From assembly GCF_011751945.2 (NCBI RefSeq), contig NZ_CP064951.1, positions 682,001 to 746,000 on the forward strand: a stretch of 64,000 nucleotides of DNA, in the 5' to 3' direction. The position numbers and the translations under genes are program-made. The notes beneath the pieces are model-generated. The model was not told the origin of the DNA, searched no databases, and saw only the letters and a program-made list of their open reading frames with translations. This document shows positions 55,536 to 64,000 of this stretch, one piece after another; position 1 is the stretch's first letter, and each line of letters starts with the position of its first letter. Origin of the DNA: Actinomyces sp. zg-332. Its GTDB lineage: Bacteria; Actinomycetota; Actinomycetes; Actinomycetales; Actinomycetaceae.

Positions 55536-57294
55536 AAAGAAGCCTTCCTTATTTTTACGTCTGAAACCGCATACTAAAGGTTTTAGAATTCCGTTTGCGA
55601 TTTCAGTAGTTGGTGCCATTGTTTCTTCTATAGTCACTGTAATTGGTCCAGATAAGTTAAAAGAAATAACTAACATTATCGTAGAAGGACTAAAGCCAAC
55701 TAAAACAGGTCAGTTTTTAGGTATTGACTTAGAAAAAATTACTTCAATTGCTATCTTTTTAGTGATTCTGTATATCATTTCGGCACTAGCTGGATACATA
55801 CAAGGATATACAATTGCTACAGTAGTGCAGAAGTTTAGTCAGAGATTACGCTCATCAATTGCGCGTAAAATCAATAATATCCCGTTGAACTATTACGATA
55901 GTCATTTACAAGGAGATACTCTTTCTAGAGTAACTAATGATGTTGATCTGACTTCTCAGTCTTTAAATAATAGCTTAGGTACTTTGATTAACTCTGTTAT
56001 CTTGCTAATTGGATCTTTAATAATGATGTTCCTCGTAAATGTTACTATGGCTTTTACAACTGTAGGATCAGTGCTAGTTGGTTTCATTTTTGTAAGTATT
56101 ATTATGAAGTTTTCTCAACCACTATTTGTTCAACAACAGTCAAATGTTGCCGCTGTGAATGGATACGTTGAAGAAATTTATTCAGGTCACAATGTTATCA
56201 CTAGCTACAATGCTATAGAACAAGCAAGTAAAAAATTCGTGGAACTCAATAATAAGCTACATTCTTCAATGTGGAAATCTCAATTCTTCTCAGGAATAAT
56301 GATGCCACTAATGATATTCATTGGTAACTTTGGATTCGTAATGGTATGTGTAGTAGGAGCAGTACTAGTTATTAAAGGACATATTACTATTGGTGACGTA
56401 GTTGCTTTTATGGCATATGTTCGAATTTTTTCTCAGCCACTTGGCCAAATAGCTCAAGGTATAACTCAGCTTCAAGCAGCTAGTGCAGCTATGAATAGGG
56501 TATTTGAGTTCTTGGCTGAAGAAGAAATGGAAGAAGAATCCCAAAAGAGCCAAAAGCTAGAAAATCTTGAAGGCAACGTTGATTTTAATAATGTGTATTT
56601 TGGCTATTCTGAAGATAAAACAATTATCAAAGATTTCTCAGCTTCAGCCAAATCTGGGCAAAAAATTGCTATTGTAGGACCAACAGGAGCTGGTAAAACA
56701 ACAATAGTTAATTTACTAATGCGGTTCTATGAAATAGACAAAGGTGGAATTTTTATTGACGGTGTTAATATAACTGAGATGAAACGTAGCGAAATACATG
56801 ATGCATTTTCAATGGTTCTACAAGATACCTGGTTATTTGAAGGAACTGTGAAAGAGAATTTGATTTACAACCGTAGAAATATTACTGATGAAGAAATAGT
56901 AAATGCTGCTAAAGCTGTTGGTGTACATCATTTTATTCAGACTTTGCCTGAAGGATATGATACTTACTTAGATGATTCAGTTACATTATCAGTTGGGCAA
57001 AAACAGCTACTTACGATAGCTCGTGCTTTGATAAAAGATTCTCCACTTTTGATTCTGGATGAAGCTACTTCATCAGTTGATACGCGTACTGAAGAAGTTA
57101 TACAACGAGCAATGGATAAGTTAATGGAAGGACGTACTTCTTTTATTATTGCTCACCGTTTATCAACGATTAAAAACGCTGATCTAATCTTATTCATGAA
57201 AGATGGAAATATAGTTGAACAAGGTAATCATGACGAGCTTATGTTCAAGAATGGTTTATACGCAAACTTGTACAACTCTCAGTTTGTAAAATAA
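55525..57294 (+). CDS. ABC exporter, ATPase/permease subunit 2
   Basis: A 589-aa partner half-transporter with six membrane helices (about 20-330) and an ATPase domain. Walker A is GPTGAGKT (about 385), Q-loop VLQDTW, and Walker B LLILDEATSSVD keeps the catalytic Glu. The signature is changed from LSGGQ to LSVGQKQ. The loss of Glu in subunit 1 and of a normal signature in subunit 2 fall in the same nucleotide site, so exactly one site should hydrolyse ATP, as is known for heterodimeric exporters. Last gene of the marR operon. Confidence 0.93.
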   Translation: MKTKKKPSLFLRLKPHTKGFRIPFAISVVGAIVSSIVTVIGPDKLKEITNIIVEGLKPTKTGQFLGIDLEKITSIAIFLVILYIISALAGYIQGYTIATVVQKFSQRLRSSIARKINNIPLNYYDSHLQGDTLSRVTNDVDLTSQSLNNSLGTLINSVILLIGSLIMMFLVNVTMAFTTVGSVLVGFIFVSIIMKFSQPLFVQQQSNVAAVNGYVEEIYSGHNVITSYNAIEQASKKFVELNNKLHSSMWKSQFFSGIMMPLMIFIGNFGFVMVCVVGAVLVIKGHITIGDVVAFMAYVRIFSQPLGQIAQGITQLQAASAAMNRVFEFLAEEEMEEESQKSQKLENLEGNVDFNNVYFGYSEDKTIIKDFSASAKSGQKIAIVGPTGAGKTTIVNLLMRFYEIDKGGIFIDGVNITEMKRSEIHDAFSMVLQDTWLFEGTVKENLIYNRRNITDEEIVNAAKAVGVHHFIQTLPEGYDTYLDDSVTLSVGQKQLLTIARALIKDSPLLILDEATSSVDTRTEEVIQRAMDKLMEGRTSFIIAHRLSTIKNADLILFMKDGNIVEQGNHDELMFKNGLYANLYNSQFVK

Positions 57295-57308
57295 AAATTT
57301 ACGCATGG

Positions 57309-57341
57309 CAGGGTAGGTTAGGTAAGTCTTAACTTACCCTG
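57309..57341 (+). terminator. Possible terminator after the ABC operon
   Basis: CAGGGTA (57309-57315) pairs with TACCCTG (57335-57341), with an alternative inner stem (GGTAAG with CTTACC). The downstream T run is weak. Confidence 0.45.
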
Positions 57342-57391
57342 TAGTACTTTATTGTGTTCAAAGTAAGCATGTTTTTAGTAAAAGGAGAAAA

Positions 57392-57756
57392 ATGTCTGTT
57401 ATAACTACTGTATTATCTGTATTAGTTGCTATGGAATTCTTCTATATTTTTTATCTAGAAACTATTGCTACTACTTCTAAAACAACTTCACGCGTGTTTA
57501 AAATGCGAACGGATGAGCTTTGCCGTAAAAGTGTAAAAACGTTGTTTAAAATCAAGGTGTTTACAATGCTCTTATTGGAGTTGGGTTAATTTATGGGACT
57601 TTTTTCACCACCCATCCTAAAGAAATAGTAATTTTCTTACTCGTATATGTAATATTAGTGGCTTTTTATGGTGCAATTACTAGCGATAAAAGTATTTTAT
57701 TGAAACAAGGTGGCATAGCTATTCTAACTTTAACGCTACTTTTACTGGGTATATAA
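57392..57756 (+). pseudogene. DUF1304 membrane protein gene, frameshifted
   Basis: The frame from 57392 stops at 57589 after 65 codons, but the second half continues in the +1 frame to 57756. Inserting one A in the run AAAA at 57548-57551 restores a 121-codon protein: after SVKTLFK the sequence becomes NQGVYNALIGVGLIYGTFF and ends LLLLGI. That joined product matches the DUF1304 family in length (about 120) and order: a first helix with MEFFYIFYLETIATTSKTTS, FKM-x-x-E-L, NQG-x-YN, and three more membrane helices. AAAGGAG precedes the ATG. It is either a real inactivating deletion or a homopolymer sequencing error. Function of the family is unknown. Confidence 0.85.
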
Positions 57757-58071
57757 TATTACAATAGATAAGAATTTAAGCACGATATTTGGGTATAAAA
57801 ACGTAAAGAAGTATGTTTTCTAAACTTTAGAATACTTTAGAAGTAAATAGAATAAACGCTATAAAACTTCTATATCAAAATGGCTAAGTATTGATATATT
57901 ACAAATATAAAGAAAGTTTATTTTGTGGTTATATAAATAAACCTAGTTTTCATTCTGATAAACTATAACTAAAATAAGCATAAGCATATAAAACACCGAC
58001 GTACTTCAAACAATTTATCCCTAAAATGTCGTAGAATGGCGTAATTGGAAAAATAATTAAGGGATAAGTAT
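57757..58071. other. AT-rich intergenic stretch before gpsA
   Basis: About 315 bases with no gene. TAGAAT at 58032-58037 could be a -10 box for gpsA, with TTCAAA at an over-long distance upstream. Nothing else is apparent. Confidence 0.4.
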
Positions 58072-59100
58072 ATGAGTAAAATGAATAAAGTATGTGTTAT
58101 AGGGTCAGGTAGCTGGGGGAGTGCCTTATCTATAGTTCTTGCTCATAATGGATACGATGTCCACATATATGGTAGGTCTGCTGAACAAGTAAATGAGATT
58201 AATACTAATAAGACTAACTCCTCATACTTACCTGGAATTGTTTTTCCTGAAAACGTAGTTGCTTCAAATAGTTTGTCTGAAACTGTAAAAGACTGTGAAT
58301 TAGTTGTACTAGCTGTCCCATCTCAACAAGTGCGTGGCATTATCGAAAAAATTGCACCTTTTACAAAACCTGAACAGATACTTGTAAACGTTGCTAAGGG
58401 TCTTGAAAAAGAAACAGGTTTACGTCTTTCACAAGTTGCAAAAAGTATTCTTCCAGATAACCCTTATGTTTTACTATCTGGTCCATCACATGCTGAAGAA
58501 GTTGCTAAGTCTATACCAACTATTGTTATAGCAGCTTGCGAAGATATGCATAATGCTCAAAAGGTGCGAAATTTTTTCATAACTGACACTTTTAAAGTAT
58601 ATTTGAACACTGATTTGGTTGGAATTGAAATTAGTGGTGCATTAAAAAATATAATTGCTTTTGGGGCAGGTATTGCTGATGGCATTGGTTTTGGAGATAA
58701 TACCAAAGCAGCTTTGATTACTCGTGGTTTATACGAAATTACTAGACTAGGCTTAGCCATGGGGGCAAAATACTCAACTTTTAATGGTATGGGTGGTATT
58801 GGTGATTTAATTGTTACCTGTACTAGTAAACACTCTCGTAACTGGCAAGCTGGTTATCATATTGGTAGTGGAAAAACTTTAGAAGAGACTTTAGCTGAAG
58901 TTAAAATGGTAGTTGAAGGTATAACAATTACTGAAGTTGCTCATGAAATAGCTAAGACGTTACAAGTGAAAATGCCTATTGTTGAGTCAATTTATGGCGT
59001 AATCGAAGGACATATTTCGCCTAAAGAAGCAGCTTATAGCTTAATGAAACGTGTTAAAGAAGACGAATTTGATGGAATTGAGCTATTTTCAAACTTTTAG
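58072..59100 (+). CDS. gpsA: NAD(P)H-dependent glycerol-3-phosphate dehydrogenase
   Basis: A 342-aa enzyme that makes sn-glycerol 3-phosphate from dihydroxyacetone phosphate for phospholipid synthesis. GSGSWGSAL (11-19) is the nucleotide loop. VNVAKGLEKETG supplies the conserved Lys, LSGPSHAEEVA is the substrate-binding motif, and KNIIAFGAGIADG with GDNTKAALITRG forms the active-site helix, including the catalytic Lys. Length and motif order are normal. The product is the substrate for the acyltransferase steps that include the PlsC encoded at 9 kb. Confidence 0.95.
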   Translation: MSKMNKVCVIGSGSWGSALSIVLAHNGYDVHIYGRSAEQVNEINTNKTNSSYLPGIVFPENVVASNSLSETVKDCELVVLAVPSQQVRGIIEKIAPFTKPEQILVNVAKGLEKETGLRLSQVAKSILPDNPYVLLSGPSHAEEVAKSIPTIVIAACEDMHNAQKVRNFFITDTFKVYLNTDLVGIEISGALKNIIAFGAGIADGIGFGDNTKAALITRGLYEITRLGLAMGAKYSTFNGMGGIGDLIVTCTSKHSRNWQAGYHIGSGKTLEETLAEVKMVVEGITITEVAHEIAKTLQVKMPIVESIYGVIEGHISPKEAAYSLMKRVKEDEFDGIELFSNF

Positions 59101-59125
59101 TATAACTAACTTTTGAGGAGGATAC

Positions 59126-59776
59126 GTGAAAAATAAGACTAAGTTTGTGCTACGTTTTTTCAAACTAATGTTTGGATTATTTTTATTTGCTTTAGGCGTT
59201 ATTGAATGTATTAATGCAAATATTGGTTATGCACCTTGGGACGTTTTTCACGTAGGTCTAAGTCAAACTACTGGTTTATCACTTGGAGTCGTATCTATAG
59301 TTACTGGACTATTTATAATAGTATTAGTAGTTTTTCTAAAAGAAATACTCGGTATAGGTACAATCTTGAATATGATTTTTATAGGCGTCTTTATTGATAT
59401 AATTAACTACCTCAATTTTATTCCAGTTATGAGTAATTTCTGGTACGGATTCATTTTAATGCAGATAGGTTTGTTAACTTTATCTATAGCATCGTATTTT
59501 TATATTTCTGCCGGTTTTGGAGCAGGTCCTAGAGACAGTTTAATGGTTGCCTTAGCACGTAGAACGCCTTTACCAATTGGTATTTGTAGATCAATTGTTG
59601 AAGCAACTGCCGTTATAAGTGGTTTTTTCTTAGGCGGATATGTAAGAATTGGTACGGTTGTATATGTATTGTTAATCGGGGTGTATGTACAACTTGTGTT
59701 TATGATACTGAGATTTAACCCAGGTTATATAAAGCATGAAAGTATTAGACAGACTTTTAGTTCTTTTAAAAAATAA
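59126..59776 (+). CDS. YczE/YitT-type integral membrane protein
   Basis: A 216-aa protein with five to six membrane helices. GLFLFALGVIECINANIGYA, APWDVFHVGLSQTTG and FGAGPRDSLMVALARRT are conserved blocks of the YczE/YyaS/YitT family, whose role is not known in detail (YczE affects surfactin production in Bacillus). Start is GTG with GAGGA upstream. It follows gpsA by 25 bases in the same direction and may be cotranscribed. Confidence 0.85.
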   Translation: MKNKTKFVLRFFKLMFGLFLFALGVIECINANIGYAPWDVFHVGLSQTTGLSLGVVSIVTGLFIIVLVVFLKEILGIGTILNMIFIGVFIDIINYLNFIPVMSNFWYGFILMQIGLLTLSIASYFYISAGFGAGPRDSLMVALARRTPLPIGICRSIVEATAVISGFFLGGYVRIGTVVYVLLIGVYVQLVFMILRFNPGYIKHESIRQTFSSFKK

Positions 59777-59882
59777 TTCTACTTTTGCTGAAGATAATAA
59801 ATAATGTATACACCTTACTTGACTGTTTATTAAATTTACTTACTGCTCTATCATATAAGGATGGGGAATTTTTTGAAAGCAA

Positions 59883-60902
59883 GTGCATAAAATGTTTACT
59901 TTAATTTTGTGGGTTTTATTTTTACTATCTGTTTATAGAGAACCTAGAAGTTTGTTAAATCCACCTTTATTTATTGTTACTTTATTTTCAACTTATTTTT
60001 GGGTTGGTGGACTTGTACAAGATGAAAACTTTCCAGTTTTACCTCAAATAGCTTTTATAGGAACTTTTATACTTGCACCTTTTATTGCTTTATTTATAGG
60101 TATCTTTCTTATTTACAATGGTGTTATTGTGATACGTAAAGAAGGAAAGTCTTTAGCTAATTGTCTATCTTTGCTTTTAGGAATAGCTATAATTGCTTTC
60201 TTTATAATAACTTTTATTTATCTTGTAAACGCAAATTCGGTTTTAAAAAATCACACATTTAGTAGTTACTTTTTTATAAGTTTTGCTGTTATAGTTTTCT
60301 CCTATTTTATTTTTGGGATGCTGTTTTTAGGTTTCTTCTTCTATTCAATTTTTTATCAGCATTTACCTAAGAGAAACAATTACGATTTCATTATTATTCA
60401 CGGAGCAGGTTTAATTAACGGAAGAGAAATTAGTCCTCTTTTACAAGGCAGAATAGATACTGCATTGAAAGCATATTATAAATCTAATAATCCTGATATA
60501 AAAATAATTGCTAGTGGTGGAACAGGTGAAGATGAGAAAATTTCTGAAGCACAAGCTATAGCGAAATATCTTAAAACGCATTCAGTTCCTAGCAGTAAAA
60601 TACTCCTTGAAGATGAGTCTACAAATACTTACGAAAATTTGTTCTTTTCAAAAGAAATAGCTGAAAAGTTAGTTGCTAATCCTAAATATTTGTTTGTAAC
60701 AAGTGATTATCATGTTTTCCGTACTAGCTACTATGCCAAGAAAATAGGTATGAGAGGTGGGGGAGTTGGCAGTAAAACGGCTAAATATTATTTCCCTACA
60801 GCTTTTATTCGTGAATATATAGCGATTGTTATAAAAATGAGATGGGTTTTTGTTGTCTTATATGCTTTATTGGCTTTAGCTTTATTTTTAGCAACTCGTT
60901 AG
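59883..60902 (+). CDS. YdcF/ElyC-like DUF218 membrane protein
   Basis: A protein of up to 339 aa. About four to five hydrophobic helices fill residues 1-160. A DUF218 domain follows (about 170-310), with IIIHGAGLINGREISPLLQ then GRIDTAL, IIASGGTGEDEKISEAQAI, LEDESTNTYENL and FVTSDYHVFRTSYYAK, the standard YdcF pattern. One last helix (VFVVLYALLALALFL) ends the protein. E. coli ElyC is linked to envelope assembly and lipid-carrier metabolism; the enzyme activity is not established. Start is GTG at 59883 or ATG at 59892; neither has a good ribosome site. Confidence 0.85.
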   Translation: MHKMFTLILWVLFLLSVYREPRSLLNPPLFIVTLFSTYFWVGGLVQDENFPVLPQIAFIGTFILAPFIALFIGIFLIYNGVIVIRKEGKSLANCLSLLLGIAIIAFFIITFIYLVNANSVLKNHTFSSYFFISFAVIVFSYFIFGMLFLGFFFYSIFYQHLPKRNNYDFIIIHGAGLINGREISPLLQGRIDTALKAYYKSNNPDIKIIASGGTGEDEKISEAQAIAKYLKTHSVPSSKILLEDESTNTYENLFFSKEIAEKLVANPKYLFVTSDYHVFRTSYYAKKIGMRGGGVGSKTAKYYFPTAFIREYIAIVIKMRWVFVVLYALLALALFLATR

Positions 60903-61235
60903 GATACCAAAATATTTTTACTTATTTTTGCTGAAAACTATTTCAGTATGGGCAAGTTTTATATACAGCTTTAGGGAAGAACTGTCTAAACAAGTATTAC
61001 CTAGTTTCATATACTTTATATGTTTGAAAGTTAACTTTTGAAAATTAAAGTATTTTTATTGCACTAAAAGAAAATGTGTAAATATATTTGGTTTTAAAAG
61101 TTATATGTGAGGAAAAATTTACTTTTCAATATGGAAAAATTTCCTATAAAGATTTAGAATTATAGCTATGTTCACGCTCGTTTCGTGTGAATTAGTTTCC
61201 CCGCTCGTTTAGCGGTTATTATGAAAGGTAAGTAC
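60903..61235 (+). promoter_or_regulatory. aspS upstream region with two tandem hairpins
   Basis: Most of this 333-base gap is featureless AT-rich DNA. Its last 65 bases hold two hairpins: TTCAC (61171-61175) with GTGAA (61187-61191), and CCGCT (61201-61205) with AGCGG (61211-61215). Both carry the same loop motif, GCTCGTTT. The second ends only 8 bases before AAAGG, the ribosome site of aspS, so it could influence translation. It has no T-box features. Function unknown. Confidence 0.45.
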
Positions 61236-63026
61236 ATGTTACGTACACATAAGGCAGGCTCATTGCGAGCAAAAGATGCTGGTTCCATTGTTACTTTAGC
61301 AGGATGGGTCGACCGTCGTCGTGACCATGGTGGTATTACTTTTATTGATTTGCGTGATTCTTCAGGTATATCGCAAGTTGTTATTCGAGAAGAAGAAGTT
61401 GCCCACGATTTAAGAAATGAATTTGTTTTACAAGTTACTGGTGAGGTAAGCATTCGCCCAGAAGGAAACGAAAATCCATCAATTCCAACAGGTGAAATCG
61501 AAGTAATATCAACTAAAGTAGAAATATTAAATACATGTGCACCTTTGCCTTTCCAAGTATCTGCAAATGCTGAAGATAGCGGTCAAGTAGGCGAAGAAGC
61601 CCGTTTGCGTCATCGCTATTTGGATTTGAGACGAGAAAAAGCACAGTATGCTATTCGTTTACGTTCAAAAGTTGCACGTGCAGCACGTGAAGTTTTGAAC
61701 TCGCATGAATTTGTAGAAATTGAAACACCTACTCTTACTCGTTCAACTCCAGAAGGTGCTAGAGACTTTTTAGTACCAGCACGTTTATCACCAGGTTCAT
61801 GGTATGCGCTACCTCAGTCTCCTCAGCTTTTCAAACAGCTTTTGATGGTTGGTGGTATGGAACGTTACTACCAGATTGCTCGTTGTTACCGTGACGAAGA
61901 TTTCCGCGCCGATAGGCAACCAGAATTTACTCAACTTGACTTGGAAATGTCTTTCGTAGATCAAGAAGATGTTATTGCTGTAACTGAAGATATTTTGAAA
62001 GCAATATGGAAAGAAATAGGGTACGAAATTCCTACACCGATCCAGCGTATGACTTATCATGAGGCTATGCGTCGTTTCGGTTCAGACAAACCTGATTTGC
62101 GTTTTGGTGTCGAAATAGTTGATTTAACTGAATATTTTAAAGATACACCTTTCCGTGTGTTCCAAAATGAATACGTTGGTGCTGTTGTAATGCCAGGTGG
62201 TGCTTCACAGCCTCGTCGTGCTTTTGATGGCTGGCAGGAATGGGCTAAGCAACGTGGTGCTAAAGGTTTGGCTTATGTGACGGTTGCTGAAGATGGAACA
62301 CTTGGAGGTCCTGTAGCCAAGAACATTACAGATAGCGAACGTGATGGCTTGTGTGAAGTAACAGGAGCTAAACAGGGTGACTGTATTTTCTTTGCTGCTG
62401 GTGGAACTGATGAAGCACGTTCACTGCTTGGCGCTGCTCGTCTTGAAATTGGACGCCGTTGTAACCTTATTAATGAGGATGAATGGTCATTCTTATGGGT
62501 TGTTGATGCTCCTTTGTTCAAACCATCAGGTAGCGATGACGATGTTGACTTGGGTTCATCAGCTTGGACCGCAGTTCACCACGCTTTCACTTCACCTACA
62601 CCTGAGTGGATTGATCGTTTTGAGGAAGATCCAGGTAATGCTTTAGCATACGCATACGATATTGTATGTAATGGTAATGAAATTGGTGGTGGATCTATAC
62701 GTATCCATCGTCGTGATGTTCAAGAACGCGTTTTTGACGTTATGGGTATTGGTCCTGAAGAAGCACAGGAAAAGTTTGGTTTCTTGCTAGATGCTTTCAA
62801 ATTTGGTGCACCTCCTCATGGTGGTTTAGCATTGGGTTGGGATCGTGTTTTGACTTTGTTAACTAAGTCTGATTCTATCCGTGATGTTATTGCTTTCCCT
62901 AAGTCTGGTGGAGGTTTTGATCCATTGACTCAAGCTCCAGCACCAATTACAGCTGAACAACGTGCTGAAGCTGGTGTTGATGCAGTATTTGAAGAAGATG
63001 AAGAATCTGAATCTGAAAAAGAATAA
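61236..63026 (+). CDS. aspS: Aspartyl-tRNA synthetase
   Basis: A 596-aa class II synthetase. The N-terminal OB-fold anticodon domain starts [16 protein letters not shown] with [20 protein letters not shown]. The catalytic core has [20 protein letters not shown] (motif 2 region [20 protein letters not shown]), an insertion domain (GAD), and motif 3 GGLALGWDR near the end. The start at 61236 fits the usual MLRTH beginning and the AAAGG 8 bases before it, rather than the ATG at 61221. Actinobacterial AspRS are often non-discriminating, charging tRNA-Asn too; sequence alone cannot decide. A strong terminator follows. Confidence 0.95.
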   Translation: MLRTHKAGSLRAKDAGSIVTLAGWVDRRRDHGGITFIDLRDSSGISQVVIREEEVAHDLRNEFVLQVTGEVSIRPEGNENPSIPTGEIEVISTKVEILNTCAPLPFQVSANAEDSGQVGEEARLRHRYLDLRREKAQYAIRLRSKVARAAREVLNSHEFVEIETPTLTRSTPEGARDFLVPARLSPGSWYALPQSPQLFKQLLMVGGMERYYQIARCYRDEDFRADRQPEFTQLDLEMSFVDQEDVIAVTEDILKAIWKEIGYEIPTPIQRMTYHEAMRRFGSDKPDLRFGVEIVDLTEYFKDTPFRVFQNEYVGAVVMPGGASQPRRAFDGWQEWAKQRGAKGLAYVTVAEDGTLGGPVAKNITDSERDGLCEVTGAKQGDCIFFAAGGTDEARSLLGAARLEIGRRCNLINEDEWSFLWVVDAPLFKPSGSDDDVDLGSSAWTAVHHAFTSPTPEWIDRFEEDPGNALAYAYDIVCNGNEIGGGSIRIHRRDVQERVFDVMGIGPEEAQEKFGFLLDAFKFGAPPHGGLALGWDRVLTLLTKSDSIRDVIAFPKSGGGFDPLTQAPAPITAEQRAEAGVDAVFEEDEESESEKE

Positions 63027-63040
63027 CTAATATTTACGAG

Positions 63041-63075
63041 AATTGGCTCTAGCGTTTTGTTAGGGCCAATTTTTA
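63041..63075 (+). terminator. Rho-independent terminator of aspS
   Basis: An 11-bp stem with one G:T pair (AATTGGCTCTA at 63041-63051 with TAGGGCCAATT at 63061-63071), followed by TTTT. Confidence 0.9.
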
Positions 63076-63641
63076 TTACTTGTTAGTACTGCGTAAATGC
63101 TAAGAACGGAAAGAGTTTTTATGCTACTGAAGGTAAGCTAATTTCTACTGCTTTAGGTGTGAATAGAATTAACAGGTTTTTAGTGTGAAAGCTTGAGAAT
63201 AAGTATTGCTATGAGCACATAGAAAGTTGGGAAGCTAACTGCAAAACAGAATAAGTTTTAGTAAGAGAGGTTTTTGTTCCTAATACTACTTTGTAAATTG
63301 TTAAGTATTGATAAATATTTGATGCTTAGTTGTCGATGTCCTAGTGATTACAAAAGAAATAGCTGGGCGTATTGAAAACATAGGAGTTGGTGATTCTATA
63401 TACAAGGTATCTTCTATGAATAATAGTATTTTTTAATTTTACTTCTTTTACTCGCTTAGAATATGACAAGATTATTTTTATACGAGAACTAGGTCAAAAT
63501 AGTTAGCTATCTCAATAGAATATATGTTAATACTGGAAATTTTATATAGTTTCTTTCAATAGTTTTAATTACTAATTTATAGTTATCCACAATTTTAAAA
63601 TTCTTTCTTCGCTAGCGTTTGATTTTTGTTTTACTAGATAC
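63076..63641. other. Intergenic stretch between aspS and yraN
   Basis: About 566 bases with no clear gene. A 30-codon frame starting with GTG at 63344 (ITKEIAGRIENIGVGDSIYK...) reads like protein but is short and has no ribosome site; it may be a gene remnant. No tRNA or T-tailed hairpin was seen. Confidence 0.35.
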
Positions 63642-64000
63642 ATGACTAATGAAGAAAAAAGAGTTACGCAAAATAAACTGGAAAGTTTATCATCTGACCA
63701 CATAAAAATAAGCAACAAGGTGAATGCTAAAACACGTAATGCTTCTTTTTATACTCGTAGTAAACTTGTGGGAATTATAGGTGAAAAAATAGCTCAACGT
63801 TACTTGAAAAATAATGGTTGGCATATAGTTGATTGCAATATTTATTATAGAAATGGCGAGTTAGATATCATTGCCTCTAAAAATGAAAATTTAGTGTTTT
63901 TTGAAGTTAAAACAAGAACAAACGACAAATATGGTGGCAGCGTAAACGCAATTACTGCTAAGAAAATAAGCACTATAGAATCTTTAGCAAATCAATGGTT
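63642..64000 (+). CDS. YraN (UPF0102) family endonuclease-like protein (partial)
   Basis: The frame is open from ATG 63642 to the window edge (119 codons), so the C-terminus is missing. GIIGEKIAQRYLKNNGWHIV, then NGELDIIASKNENLVFFEVK and TRTNDKYGG, are the UPF0102 signature; the E-x-D and E-V-K residues form a PD-(D/E)xK nuclease-like site. The N-terminus is about 40 residues longer than usual, so the true start may be further in; a GTG at 63720 with AAGG upstream is one option. In actinobacteria this gene usually precedes the Mg-chelatase-like comM and dprA. Confidence 0.85.
   Translation, partial: MTNEEKRVTQNKLESLSSDHIKISNKVNAKTRNASFYTRSKLVGIIGEKIAQRYLKNNGWHIVDCNIYYRNGELDIIASKNENLVFFEVKTRTNDKYGGSVNAITAKKISTIESLANQW

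Noticed and set aside
61171-61215. T-box riboswitch upstream of aspS
   Set aside because: No T-box consensus bulge, no long stem I and no terminator/antiterminator pair; only two short hairpins.
63344-63436. 30-codon frame starting GTG (ITKEIAGRIENIGVG...)
   Set aside because: It reads like protein but is short, has no Shine-Dalgarno site and no recognisable family. Possibly a remnant.

Overview
The window is a chromosomal piece of a visibly AT-rich (roughly one third GC by eye) member of the Actinomycetota. The base composition looks like a Firmicute, but gene content and order are actinobacterial: SepH (DUF3071), DUF4193, DUF3710, the OB-fold protein, DUF3159, the paired TrkA proteins, the APC permease and the TRAM-type methyltransferase follow the order known around Rv2689c-Rv2699c of Mycobacterium tuberculosis, and the PASTA kinase beside a polyprenyl synthetase follows the pknL/idsA arrangement. 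A PPi-type phosphofructokinase and an LASTG sorting signal fit Actinomycetaceae/Bifidobacteriales-like host-associated taxa, but I cannot name the genus.

Layout. 1-1.75 kb: the end of secA, an A-rich gene-free stretch, and sodA. 1.9-7.4 kb: a two-gene minus-strand operon of a 1686-aa DUF4132 protein preceded by a 143-aa protein whose C-terminal part looks MoaD/ubiquitin-like. 7.6-10.9 kb: receiver-like protein, ROK glucokinase, PlsC acyltransferase and PPi-phosphofructokinase. 11.7-15.5 kb: PASTA Ser/Thr kinase, polyprenyl synthetase, universal stress protein. 15.5-25.1 kb: principal sigma factor, ParE, a tandem GT2 glycosyltransferase, a tandem GNAT protein and ParC. 25.2-36.4 kb: phosphodiesterase, sepH, DUF4193/DUF3710/OB-fold/DUF3159, two TrkA proteins, APC permease, a probably inserted SAM methyltransferase, and the TRAM methyltransferase.

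36.5-57.3 kb is accessory: TetR with an alpha/beta hydrolase, a NUDIX hydrolase, a membrane protein of unknown function, a flavin reductase with an ArsR-type regulator, LysR with a sugar acetyltransferase and a hydrolase-fold protein, a 1142-aa MucBP surface protein, a SAP-like protein, an Asp/Glu racemase with a B3/B4 protein, an exonuclease-BRCT protein with two internal repeats, and MarR with a heterodimeric ABC exporter. Several of these carry strong Shine-Dalgarno sites, sit next to their own regulator and look Firmicute-like, so this stretch was probably gained in pieces. 57.4-64 kb returns to housekeeping: a frameshifted DUF1304 gene, gpsA, two membrane proteins, aspS with a hairpin-containing leader, and the start of a YraN (UPF0102) gene cut by the window edge.

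No rRNA, tRNA, CRISPR array, transposase or prophage was recognised. The most interesting candidate for an undescribed system is the DUF4132/MoaD-like pair at 1918-7403. Next are the perfect inverted repeats in front of sodA, the ArsR/flavin reductase pair and the MarR/ABC operon, the exonuclease-repeat-BRCT protein, and the hydrolase-fold protein whose nucleophile position is a tryptophan.
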